IMG/VR virus record: IMGVR_UViG_3300035410_000054
Location: 1 to 34,841 of that record
DNA: 34,841 nucleotides
From: a virus
Direction: 5' to 3' (one strand)
Numbering within the stretch: the first letter of the stretch is position 1; the number at the start of each line of letters is the position of its first letter. The notes under the pieces are model-generated. The model saw only the letters and a list, made by a program, of their open reading frames with translations. It did no database searches and had not been told where the DNA came from. Position numbers and translations under genes: made by a program. Of this stretch, positions 7,908-13,746 are shown one piece after another.

Positions 7908-8332
7908 CGCGCCAGTTCCGCGGCCTGCGCCGCCCGGCGAAGCCCCACAACGTGAACGCCGGCTACGTTTGCGAGCGCAAGGTGCGCCACGCCGTGGGCG
8001 GGCACGTTGTCGTCTACGATCGGATGCGCGGCTTCGAATGCGACGCCGACCATCGCTGGATTGTCATGCACGAGCCTTCGTCGCTGCACCTCTCGTTCGT
8101 CTCGCGCGCCGCCGCTATCGAATTCATGAAGGAGGCCGCCGCCGAGTACGCCGGCGGCGTCGAAATCTTCCCGCAGCCCGGGACGGAGGCCGCGGCTCGC
8201 GCCGAGCGCACCGCTCGTGGCATCGCGGCTCTCAACCAGAAGCGTATGGACGCGGGGCACTGCCGCCACTGCGATGGTCCGGTTCCCTGCCCGTCCGCCT
8301 TCGGCGATATCGAAATCGGGAGGTCACGATGA
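7904..8332 (+). CDS. Hypothetical protein with C-terminal cysteine cluster (142 aa)
   Basis: Begins at ATG 7904 in an ATGA overlap. A basic start (TRQFRGLRRPAKPHNVNAG) is followed by a compact alpha/beta domain (WIVMHEPSSLHLSFVSRAAAIEFMKEAAAEYAGGVEIFP) that resembles small phage proteins with a two-strand, one-helix layout. Near the end HCRHCDGPVPC could bind zinc. AAIEFMKEAAA is an obvious helix. The stop overlaps the next start. Function unknown. Confidence 0.68.
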   Translation: MTRQFRGLRRPAKPHNVNAGYVCERKVRHAVGGHVVVYDRMRGFECDADHRWIVMHEPSSLHLSFVSRAAAIEFMKEAAAEYAGGVEIFPQPGTEAAARAERTARGIAALNQKRMDAGHCRHCDGPVPCPSAFGDIEIGRSR

Positions 8333-8733
8333 ATTGGTACCGTCCGACCTATGTCGTCGACGTCATGGTGCGCGGCCGCTGGTCTCTGTCCTTCCGCTCG
8401 CCGGCGCGCGCCGAGGCCGCGGCTCGCTTCGCGGTCGAAAAGCAGCGCCTCGAGGTCGCCGGGCTCCTGCTCTGGCTCGACCGGCCCGGGCAGCCCTCGC
8501 AGCTCCTGCTCTCGTGGTATCCCGAGCCCGGCCGGCGCCGCTGGTTCTCCGGCCGGCCCGGGGAGCCGACGCCGGCCCTACGGGGCTTCGAGCGCCGGGT
8601 CCTTCTCCTATCCCGCCCGGAGGCCCGCTCGGGTCTCAGGCGGGCCCTGGCGGGCCTACGATGGCTCGTGGGCGACGTCCGCCGCGCATGGAAAGGAGGG
8701 GTCCGCCTCCGGGGCGGACGTGCGGGCTGGTAA
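8329..8733 (+). CDS. Hypothetical basic protein (134 aa)
   Basis: Last gene of operon 1, ATG 8329 in an ATGA overlap with a GGGAGG SD. The first 60 residues look folded (WYRPTYVVDVMVRGRWSLSF, then helix RAEAAARFAVEKQRLEVAG). The remainder is very Arg/Gly/Pro-rich (RRALAGLRWLVGDVRRAWKGG), either disordered or nucleic-acid binding. A terminator follows about 20 bp after the stop. No family recognised; the C-terminal part may be low-quality coding. Confidence 0.62.
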   Translation: MNWYRPTYVVDVMVRGRWSLSFRSPARAEAAARFAVEKQRLEVAGLLLWLDRPGQPSQLLLSWYPEPGRRRWFSGRPGEPTPALRGFERRVLLLSRPEARSGLRRALAGLRWLVGDVRRAWKGGVRLRGGRAGW

Positions 8734-8753
8734 TCCCCGTTATCCGGCCGGCC

Positions 8754-8791
8754 GGGGCCTCGGGGCTTGCGCTCCGGGGCCCTCTCTCTTT
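8754..8791 (+). terminator. Rho-independent terminator of operon 1
   Basis: The stem GGGGCCTCGGGGC pairs with GCTCCGGGGCCCT around a TTGC tetraloop (12-13 pairs with few G-U wobbles), followed by a TCTCTCTTT pyrimidine run. It sits between the end of operon 1 and the palindrome of promoter P2, so the two units are insulated. Confidence 0.8.
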
Positions 8792-8804
8792 GCCCAAAAG
8801 AAAC

Positions 8805-8822
8805 CGCTTGACCGGTCAAGCG
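8805..8822. promoter_or_regulatory. Palindromic operator O2
   Basis: Perfect 18-bp palindrome identical to that at 6419 (CGCTTGACCGGTCAAGCG), again covering the -35 hexamer. Preceded by the same GCCCAAAAGAAA sequence that flanks O1. Confidence 0.8.
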
Positions 8823-8836
8823 TTCTATCGTACATT
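8808..8836 (+). promoter_or_regulatory. Promoter P2 of small-gene operon 2
   Basis: The -35 TTGACC (8808-8813), a 17-bp spacer and the -10 TACATT (8831-8836). The spacer start is shared with P1, but the -10 region differs, so the identical palindrome and downstream hairpin are not just a recent copy. Drives 8880-10147. Confidence 0.75.
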
Positions 8837-8842
8837 CCTTGT

Positions 8843-8861
8843 GTCGGGCACGGGGCCCGGC
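8843..8861 (+). promoter_or_regulatory. 5' leader hairpin, copy 2
   Basis: Same GTCGGGC-ACGGG-GCCCGGC hairpin as at 6457, identical in stem, loop and flanking T and CAAAA. The SD AGGAGG (8868-8873) follows immediately. Confidence 0.65.
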
Positions 8862-8879
8862 AAAAGCAGGAGGCTCCAA

Positions 8880-9179
8880 ATGGTTCGTCGCTCGAACGCC
8901 TCGCTCATCCGCTTCGCGAACGATCACGACGCCCGCTTCGTGGCGAACGTGATCATCTGTCACCACTCCAATGCGAACCGCAAGCTCCGCGGCCTCTGCA
9001 ATCTTCTCGAGCTCGGCGTCTCCGTCTCGCTGCGCTCCTCCATCGATGATCTCGTGATCGATGGCGACACGGCGGCGTGGCAGACGCTCGAAACGGCCGC
9101 CGCGATGCCGTTCGCTCAAATGCTGGGGCGCATCGCCGCCGCCCGCTCCGCGTCCGCCCAGCCAGGAGGCGTCTCGTGA
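8880..9179 (+). CDS. Hypothetical protein (99 aa), first gene of operon 2
   Basis: ATG 8880 has AGGAGG seven bases upstream, within the leader shared with operon 1. The product is predominantly helical (SLIRFANDHDARFVANVIICHH, LRGLCNLLELGVSVSLRSSIDDLVI, then AWQTLETAAAMPFAQMLGRIAAARS). It is not clearly homologous to the first gene of operon 1 although both begin MV. Last four bases overlap the next GTG start. Function unknown. Confidence 0.68.
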   Translation: MVRRSNASLIRFANDHDARFVANVIICHHSNANRKLRGLCNLLELGVSVSLRSSIDDLVIDGDTAAWQTLETAAAMPFAQMLGRIAAARSASAQPGGVS

Positions 9180-9373
9180 GCGCCGCCCGCATCAAGGCGA
9201 CGGGCGCTTGGATTGTGTTCCCGACCATGCGCGCAGCCCGGGCTTTCGCTGTCGGCTATTGCGTCCCTCGCGTCATCGTCCGTCTCAGGCGCGGCCGGTT
9301 CGCCATCGTCTCGCCGGCGACGGCCGGCCGCCGCGGCCTTCGGGTGCTCGCCTCGTTCGGGGGGAAATCATGA
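9176..9373 (+). CDS. Hypothetical basic protein (65 aa)
   Basis: GTG 9176 in a GTGA overlap, with CAGGAGGC upstream. A short alpha/beta protein: strand WIVFPTM, helix RAARAFAVGYC, strands VIVRLRRGRFAIVSP, basic throughout. It might form a small nucleic-acid-binding fold, but no motif settles it. Ends in an ATGA overlap. Confidence 0.62.
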   Translation: MSAARIKATGAWIVFPTMRAARAFAVGYCVPRVIVRLRRGRFAIVSPATAGRRGLRVLASFGGKS

Positions 9374-9582
9374 CCTACCGTCAAGTCGGCGGAATCCCGT
9401 TCCGCTGGTCCGATGCTCCCGGCGCCTGTTTGTGGTGCGGCGATCCCGTGCTCGTGTACGGGAAGCGCTGGCTCATGGGCCGGTTCTGCACGCTGAAATG
9501 CGCGGCCTCGTTCGGCGTGTTCCATGCGAACGCCGGCTACCGAATCGAACGCGAGAATGAAACCCACAAGGAGGCAATGTGA
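9370..9582 (+). CDS. Small treble-clef-type zinc finger protein (70 aa)
   Basis: ATG 9370 in an ATGA overlap, preceded by GGGGAAA. It contains GACLWCGDPVLVYGKRW followed by GRFCTLKCAASF. The arrangement C-x2-C, a beta hairpin, then C-x3-C at the start of a helix is the layout of small treble-clef or zinc-ribbon proteins of phages. Such proteins bind DNA, RNA or protein partners. Partner unknown. Confidence 0.72.
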   Translation: MTYRQVGGIPFRWSDAPGACLWCGDPVLVYGKRWLMGRFCTLKCAASFGVFHANAGYRIERENETHKEAM

Positions 9583-9917
9583 ACCGCTCGACGATCCACC
9601 ACGGCACCACGAAGGACTGCCCGACGCCCTCTCCGAGCGGCGCCTGCCCTGGACACGACGCGACTCCTCTCTCAGCCCGTCTCGCCGCCCTGACCGAGGC
9701 GGTGGTCGACGCCGCGCGCGCCGTGGCTTGCGCCGGCGCCGGCCGCGTCAGCGCCGCTCAGTGGGTAGCGCTGTCCGCGGCGCTCGCCGCGCTCGATGCC
9801 ACGATGCCGTGCGCGCATCCTCTCGACGCCCGGCAATCGCGCGGGTACGCGCCCGGTCAATTGTGCGGGCTCTGCGGGCTCTATCTTCGGGGCGCGGGCT
9901 CCTCGAGCGCCTCGTGA
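9579..9917 (+). CDS. Hypothetical Ala-rich protein with Cys/His cluster (112 aa)
   Basis: GTG 9579 lies in an ATGTGA junction with GGAGG seven bases upstream. A Cys/His-containing start (KDCPTPSPSGACPGHD) is followed by an Ala-rich helical middle and a CAHPLDARQSRGYAPGQLCGLCG end with C, H and a CxxC pair. The C-H-CxxC end could bind zinc. GTGA overlap with the next gene. No family recognised. Confidence 0.64.
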   Translation: MNRSTIHHGTTKDCPTPSPSGACPGHDATPLSARLAALTEAVVDAARAVACAGAGRVSAAQWVALSAALAALDATMPCAHPLDARQSRGYAPGQLCGLCGLYLRGAGSSSAS

Positions 9918-10147
9918 AGCCGGCCTCCGTCGTGACGCGATCGCTCGTGCTCGCGAAGGACCGCGATCGCTCGGGGAAGCCCTTTCAGTGGGCCTGCAAA
10001 TGCGGGAAGCCGGCGCCGTTCGTCTACCGGTGGACCCAGCGGTGGGCCTCGGGTGCGACCGTCCGCCGCTTCCGCGACGTCTGCCCGGGCTGCGCCGGCG
10101 TGCTCGCCGAGCTGCACGGCCTCGAGGTCCCGGCGGTGCCGTCGTGA
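9914..10147 (+). CDS. Small zinc-ribbon protein (77 aa)
   Basis: GTG 9914 in a GTGA overlap; last gene of operon 2. Contains WACKCGKPAPFVYRW and, 25 residues later, RDVCPGCAGVLAELHG: two CxxC-type pairs (CKC, CPGC) that make a classic four-Cys ribbon. The N-terminus is basic. Promoter P3 starts six bases after the stop, and no terminator separates operons 2 and 3. Confidence 0.68.
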   Translation: MKPASVVTRSLVLAKDRDRSGKPFQWACKCGKPAPFVYRWTQRWASGATVRRFRDVCPGCAGVLAELHGLEVPAVPS

Positions 10148-10152
10148 AGGCC

Positions 10153-10166
10153 CTTGACCGGTCAAG
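10153..10166. promoter_or_regulatory. Palindromic operator O3 (14-bp core)
   Basis: CTTGACCGGTCAAG, the core of O1 and O2, in the same position relative to the -35 box. The outer two pairs of the 18-bp palindrome are lost on the left side, which could mean weaker binding and different timing. Confidence 0.72.
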
Positions 10167-10182
10167 CGGCCTCGGGCATCCT
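10154..10182 (+). promoter_or_regulatory. Promoter P3 of small-gene operon 3
   Basis: The -35 TTGACC (10154-10159), 17-bp spacer, weak -10 CATCCT (10177-10182; three of six consensus bases). It is likely weaker than P1 and P2 or dependent on an activator. Drives 10207-13575. Confidence 0.6.
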
Positions 10183-10184
10183 CT

Positions 10185-10202
10185 CTCCCCGGAAAGGGGG
10201 AG
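10185..10202 (+). promoter_or_regulatory. 5' leader hairpin of operon 3, overlapping the SD
   Basis: CTCCCC pairs with GGGGAG around GGAAAG, at the same distance from the promoter as the other leader hairpins but unrelated in sequence. The 3' arm is part of the SD (GGGGGAGG, 10196-10203) of the next gene, so the hairpin could hide the ribosome binding site. Confidence 0.5.
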
Positions 10203-10206
10203 GACG

Positions 10207-10353
10207 ATGACCGGCCGTTCGGAACGCCACACGGGCCTCGAGCGCGCAATGCTCACCCTGGCTCTGCTCCTCGCTGCGCTCGCCGCGACGCCCTGGCTTC
10301 TCGGCCTCGTGCGCTCGCTCCTGAATCGGCTTTTCGTCTCTCTCGGAGGGTAA
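10207..10353 (+). CDS. Small single-pass membrane protein (48 aa)
   Basis: ATG 10207 with the strong SD GGGGGAGG. A polar start (MTGRSERHTGLERA) is followed by a hydrophobic helix (MLTLALLLAALAATPWLLGLV) and a basic amphipathic tail (RSLLNRLFVSLGG). Likely an inner-membrane protein with the C-terminus on the positive side. In phages such peptides act in superinfection exclusion, lysis control or host membrane takeover; which applies here is not visible. Confidence 0.66.
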   Translation: MTGRSERHTGLERAMLTLALLLAALAATPWLLGLVRSLLNRLFVSLGG

Positions 10354-10354
10354 C

Positions 10355-10762
10355 GTGCCCGACACGACGGTCAGCGATGCCGCTCGGCTCATGGGCCGCC
10401 GCGGTGGTCTCAAGGGCGGGCGCGCGCGCGCGGACAAGCTCTCGCCGCGCCGGCGCTCGGCGATCGCCCGGCTCGGCGCCGAAAAGGTGAACGCGGCCCT
10501 GGCCGAGCTCGAGCCCGAGGCGCGCGCCAGCATCATCATGCGGAAGCGCACCTACAGCTCCTACCTCGACGGCCGCCGCTGGTCCGGGCGCGATATCAAC
10601 CCGTACAAGGCCCGCGGCTTCCAGGCCGCGCTCCGTCTCGCGTGGCTCATCGGTGACCGCGAGGTAGCCGCCGGCGCCTCGCATCCTGTCACGTTCACGC
10701 GCTGGCTCTGGCCGCTCACTCCTCGTGATCGCCGGCGCCGCTTCCTCGAGGAGGACAAGTGA
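10355..10762 (+). CDS. Hypothetical basic protein (135 aa)
   Basis: GTG 10355 with GGAGGG upstream. The N-terminus AARLMGRRGGLKGGRARADKLSPRRRSAIARLGAEK matches a widespread short motif (GRxGGxKGGxARAxxLSPxxR) found in small proteins and in antitoxin-like or DNA-associated proteins. The middle and end (YLDGRRWSGRDINPYKARGFQAALRLAWLIG) are rich in aromatic and basic residues. GTGA overlap with the next gene. Function unknown. Confidence 0.65.
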   Translation: MPDTTVSDAARLMGRRGGLKGGRARADKLSPRRRSAIARLGAEKVNAALAELEPEARASIIMRKRTYSSYLDGRRWSGRDINPYKARGFQAALRLAWLIGDREVAAGASHPVTFTRWLWPLTPRDRRRRFLEEDK

Positions 10763-11211
10763 CCGACGATAACGAGCCCGTCACGCTCGAGCATTCGATC
10801 CTCGTGCGCTGTCTCGGCGTCGCGGCTCGCGCCTCGAAACACCCGGCGCGCCTCGAGCGCATCTTCTCCGTCGTGCTCTCGGAGGTCGACGAGAAGGCCG
10901 AGGGGCTCGTGGGTCAGGCGACGCTGCGCGACGTCCCGCACGAGATCGCGAAGCGCCTGTCCGAGGGGCTGTCCCGCAATCTCAAGTACCGGCTTTCCTT
11001 CTCGCTCGAGGCGCTGCCCGATCCGCAGCAGGATCTGTTCCGCTCCTCGACGCGCACCGATCTCCCGGTCGACTTCGAAGGCAAGAAGGCCAGCTCGATC
11101 GAGACCGTCACGATCTCAAGCCCGGGTCTCGGCTCCGTCACCACGACGCCGGCGGGCCTCGAGCGCGCGGCGCAGGCGGTGCGACGCCGGCGGAAGGAGA
11201 TCGAGCAGTGA
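10759..11211 (+). CDS. Hypothetical helical protein (150 aa)
   Basis: GTG 10759 in a GTGA overlap with GAGGA upstream. The first 90 residues are helical and acidic (LEHSILVRCLGVAARASKHPARLERIFSVVLSEVDEKAEG). Then a strand-containing part with SSIETVTISSPGLGSVTTTP and a basic helix end (AAQAVRRRRKEIEQ). No recognised motif. Tight coupling to both neighbours supports it as a gene. Confidence 0.65.
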   Translation: MTDDNEPVTLEHSILVRCLGVAARASKHPARLERIFSVVLSEVDEKAEGLVGQATLRDVPHEIAKRLSEGLSRNLKYRLSFSLEALPDPQQDLFRSSTRTDLPVDFEGKKASSIETVTISSPGLGSVTTTPAGLERAAQAVRRRRKEIEQ

Positions 11212-11444
11212 CCCCCGGCGACGGCTACCGCGATGCCGGCCGGCTGGCCGAGCGCACGGGCAAGCTACCGGCCGCGAACCCGCACGATCCTCTCAGCGAT
11301 GCCGGCCGGGCATGGGACGAGGGTTTCCTCTCATCGCGTCTGCGCTCCGCAGATCCCACTGTTCTCCGGCGCGCGATGAACGCGCTACGGTACTTCCCGC
11401 TCGACCGAATCCTGGCCGAGCACGCCACAAAGGAGGGCTCATGA
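11208..11444 (+). CDS. Hypothetical protein (78 aa)
   Basis: GTG 11208 in a GTGA overlap, preceded by AAGGAG. Contains PLSDAGRAWDEGFLSSRLRSAD followed by a helical end. The pattern (small residues, W-D/E-x-G-F) is shared with the next gene (ADEWWAWERGFVRQRIAG), suggesting the two are distant paralogues or partners. Function unknown. Confidence 0.62.
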   Translation: MTPGDGYRDAGRLAERTGKLPAANPHDPLSDAGRAWDEGFLSSRLRSADPTVLRRAMNALRYFPLDRILAEHATKEGS

Positions 11445-11641
11445 AGAAGCTGGTTCCCATCCTGCCCTTCGATCCCGCGCTCGCCGCGGCTCAGGAGAAT
11501 GGCGCGGCCGCGGCTCGCGCCGGCGCCGGGCTGGACGCGAATCCCTACCCCGTGCTCGCCGACGAATGGTGGGCCTGGGAGCGCGGCTTCGTCCGCCAGC
11601 GCATCGCCGGGATCTCCAATGACGCCCAGCGTTCAGCGTAG
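11441..11641 (+). CDS. Hypothetical protein (66 aa), possible paralogue of the preceding gene
   Basis: ATG 11441 in an ATGA overlap with the SD AGGAGGG. Short protein with the segment NPYPVLADEWWAWERGFVRQRIAG, matching the pattern of the previous product (NPHDPLSDAGRAWDEGFLSSRLRS): N-P-x-x-x-L-x-D, then W-x-x-G-F. This looks like a short conserved module for binding a common partner. Its end overlaps the lipoprotein gene by 23 bases. Confidence 0.64.
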   Translation: MKKLVPILPFDPALAAAQENGAAAARAGAGLDANPYPVLADEWWAWERGFVRQRIAGISNDAQRSA

Positions 11642-12131
11642 GGGCGCGGGCTGGCGGGCCCTTGCGGCGAGTGTCTTGGCGCTCGCTCTCGGCGCTTGCG
11701 GCGGCCGAAGCACGGTACTGTCGGCTCCGCGCCCTCTGTACCTCCGGCCCTCTCCCGACGTCGCGGTCGATACGATCAGCGGCCGCTACTCCGGCTACGC
11801 CGCGTCGTCGCTCGCCTGGATTGGAAACGACAGCTTGTGGTTCGAGCAGGATCTCCTCGTGTTCTACAAACCGATGCCGCGCGGCCAATGGATCGGCTAT
11901 TCGGCCTACGGCTCGTTCGTGGGCGCGCTAACGGACACGGCGCTTGCGCTTGTGTTCTCGCTCGGGGAGAGCGGCGCGCCCTTTCCCGACTCGCTCGGCG
12001 TCATATCGGGCGGCGCAACATGGAGGCGCGTGGGCGATTCCCTGTACGTCGAGCCGCGGCTTTCGATCGCCGGCGGCTCCTGGCCGGCGCAGACCGCGCT
12101 CTCCTTCGCGGCGCTCGAGCGTGAGCGGTGA
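11619..12131 (+). CDS. Putative lipoprotein (170 aa)
   Basis: Residues 1-27 form a bacterial lipoprotein signal: basic QRRGAGWR, hydrophobic ALAASVLALALGA and lipobox L24-G25-A26-C27. The mature part is 144 residues, strand-rich, with many aromatic residues (WIGNDSLWFEQDLLVFYKPMPRGQW). ATG 11619 lies inside the end of the previous gene. A secreted, lipid-anchored product among phage accessory genes is typical of a moron (surface change or superinfection exclusion) or of a spanin subunit, although it is long for an outer-membrane spanin and no partner with a membrane anchor adjoins it. I favour superinfection exclusion as an inference only. Confidence 0.7.
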   Translation: MTPSVQRRGAGWRALAASVLALALGACGGRSTVLSAPRPLYLRPSPDVAVDTISGRYSGYAASSLAWIGNDSLWFEQDLLVFYKPMPRGQWIGYSAYGSFVGALTDTALALVFSLGESGAPFPDSLGVISGGATWRRVGDSLYVEPRLSIAGGSWPAQTALSFAALERER

Positions 12132-12340
12132 AGCGCGAGAACAACAAGGCCCGAATCCTGGCATGGCTGTCCGACGGGCGCCGGCATCACATGAGCGAGC
12201 TCCTCGAGGTGGGCGGCTACCGCTACAGCGCCCGGATCTACGAATTGCGGAAAGAGGGATTCGACATCGAGACGCTGCAGGTGGGAGACGACGAATTCGC
12301 GTACCGGCTTCGCGCCGGTCAAGGGGAGCTCGCGCTATGA
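12128..12340 (+). CDS. Small winged helix-turn-helix protein (70 aa)
   Basis: GTG 12128 in a GTGA overlap. The whole protein matches a minimal winged helix: KARILAWLSDGRRHHMSELLE (helices 1-2), YRYSARIYELRKEG (recognition helix) and FDIETLQVGDDEFAYRL (wing). Similar 70-residue proteins are common in phages and are thought to regulate transcription or DNA transactions. It is a candidate binder of the palindromic operators, but the pattern alone does not prove DNA specificity. Confidence 0.75.
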   Translation: MKRENNKARILAWLSDGRRHHMSELLEVGGYRYSARIYELRKEGFDIETLQVGDDEFAYRLRAGQGELAL

Positions 12341-12777
12341 AACGGAGGCCGGCTATGGGCAGGCAGAAGCAGCAGGACCGCGCGTATCGGAAGGCGGCCG
12401 CGACGTTCAAGGCAGCCGAGGCGCTGAGGATGAAGCCGGCGACGCTGCAGTCGCGCGTGACCGCTCTCGAGGCCGAGCTCGTGGCGACACGCCGACTGGC
12501 CGGCGACGCATTCGCTCGAATCCAGAAGCTCGAGCTCTCGCCGCTGAAGGAGGTCATGGCCGATCCGCTCGAGGAGGTGCGCCGCGGGCTGCGCGCTCTC
12601 AGAAACAAGAACGTCGCCGTGCTCCTCGGGCCGCATACGATCTCCGTCGTACCTTCCGCCGGGATCTCTCCGGCAGTGGCTCTGCCCACCGAACCGTTCT
12701 CGGCAAACTACGACGATCGCCAAGCCGCGTCCGCGGTGCGCGAGGCGATCTCGATGCTTGCGCGTCTCAGCCAGTAG
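12337..12777 (+). CDS. Hypothetical coiled-coil protein (146 aa)
   Basis: ATG 12337 in an ATGA overlap. A basic N-terminus (MKRRPAMGRQKQQDRAYRKAA) leads into a long helix with heptad spacing (LQSRVTALEAELVATRRLAGDAFARIQKLE), likely a coiled-coil dimer. The C-terminal part (VLLGPHTISVVPSAGISPAV and a final helix SAVREAISMLARL) is less defined. The opening could also be read as a DNA-binding region. Function unknown. Confidence 0.65.
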   Translation: MKRRPAMGRQKQQDRAYRKAAATFKAAEALRMKPATLQSRVTALEAELVATRRLAGDAFARIQKLELSPLKEVMADPLEEVRRGLRALRNKNVAVLLGPHTISVVPSAGISPAVALPTEPFSANYDDRQAASAVREAISMLARLSQ

Positions 12778-13575
12778 GTGAAGCACCGCTGTCCGCGCTG
12801 CGGCGCCGAATGCACCGGGGCCCAGCTCGTGCTCGGGCCTCGACGCTGGGTCCGCCCGCTTGCAGCGCCCGACCGCGGTGCATGGTGCGCGGTGCTCTCA
12901 TGTCTCTCACTCGCCCTCTGGCAAGCTGTCACAGAATGGGCCGGGCATCCTGGCATCGTGAGTCGATACGATCGCTGCACCGACCACGCGCTCGCCTTCG
13001 CTCTGCGCTGGCGTCTCGACGTGTACGGGCTCACGAGTGATCGCCCTTCGGGGCCGGAGGCGCCACGGACGGCGCGAAAGGGAACCGCTCTCATGAACCT
13101 CATCGAGTTCAACGGCGACACCGAAATCATCCACTCCGAGCATCCGAGCGAGCAGGCGCTGAAGCTCGAGGTGACCGGCGTGGCGACCATTCAGAGCCCG
13201 GACGATCCGAACGCGACCATGAAGGTGCCGGCGTCTCTCACGATCGAATACCCAGGCGACGGCACGACCGCGCCGCCGCGCCCGATCGGAACCGCGGGCG
13301 ACGTTGTCACGCAGCCGAACAGCCACTACCGCCTCGAGCGAAAGGACGAGACGGCGCCGGCGCTCCTCGACGACTTCAGCGGGCTGCTCTCGGCGCACTA
13401 CGACGCTGCGAAGAATCAGGACAACTACGAAGGCGGCGGCCGCGACAACGATCGCGCGTATGCGATCTCGAGCACGCGGAACGGCCGGACGGTCTCGCTC
13501 CGTCTGTTCTACGCGACGACGGCCGGCGTGCGCGGCGATAACAACGTGATGGCCGCGCTGCGAAACTCCGGCTAG
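12778..13575 (+). CDS. Hypothetical protein, start uncertain (265 aa or 160 aa)
   Basis: From GTG 12778, directly after the preceding stop, the frame is open to 13575. The N-terminus HRCPRCGAEC looks like a zinc ribbon. The stretch at about 12900-12975 has poor third-position GC compared with neighbours, and its residues look unconstrained. A second start, ATG 13093 with AAAGGGA about ten bases upstream, would give 160 residues: MNLIEFNGDTEI, a strand-rich part (QALKLEVTGVATI, KVPASLTIEY) and SHYRLERKDETAPALLDDFSG. The 160-residue version is probably the main folded protein. Last gene of operon 3; function unknown. Confidence 0.5.
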   Translation: MKHRCPRCGAECTGAQLVLGPRRWVRPLAAPDRGAWCAVLSCLSLALWQAVTEWAGHPGIVSRYDRCTDHALAFALRWRLDVYGLTSDRPSGPEAPRTARKGTALMNLIEFNGDTEIIHSEHPSEQALKLEVTGVATIQSPDDPNATMKVPASLTIEYPGDGTTAPPRPIGTAGDVVTQPNSHYRLERKDETAPALLDDFSGLLSAHYDAAKNQDNYEGGGRDNDRAYAISSTRNGRTVSLRLFYATTAGVRGDNNVMAALRNSG

Positions 13576-13638
13576 CTCGGCGCTGGAATCTGTCGGCCGC
13601 TTCCTGTAGGCTCTGTTCTCGCCCAACGGACGGGGCGA

Positions 13639-13746
13639 TCCTGGCTTCCCGGCTCGGCTTGTGGTCCCGGGCCTGCCGGGCTCTCCCAGGAAAAGAGCGA
13701 AGGAGCGGCAAGGGCCCCGAGGTTCGCCTCGGGGCCCTCTCTTTTT
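13639..13746 (+). ncRNA. Candidate structured non-coding RNA
   Basis: The 235 bp between 13575 and 13810 has no gene. It contains nested pairing: TCCTGG (13639-13644) with CCAGGA (13686-13691), inside it CCCGGC (13648-13653) with GCCGGG (13675-13680), then an A/G-rich single-stranded linker and the terminator. This is the layout of a small regulatory RNA or a processed 3' end of the operon 3 transcript. No convincing promoter is visible directly upstream. Confidence 0.35.
13711..13746 (+). terminator. Strong rho-independent terminator after operon 3
   Basis: Perfect 12-bp stem AGGGCCCCGAGG / CCTCGGGGCCCT with a TTCG tetraloop, followed by CTCTTTTT. It stops plus-strand transcripts before they run antisense into the inverted portal gene. 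On the minus strand the stem is followed by a T-run only some 20 bases later, so it is weaker in that direction. Confidence 0.9.

Noticed and set aside
13576-13710. tRNA gene
   Set aside because: The region pairs well but lacks the T-arm GTTCRA and a cloverleaf with acceptor stem.
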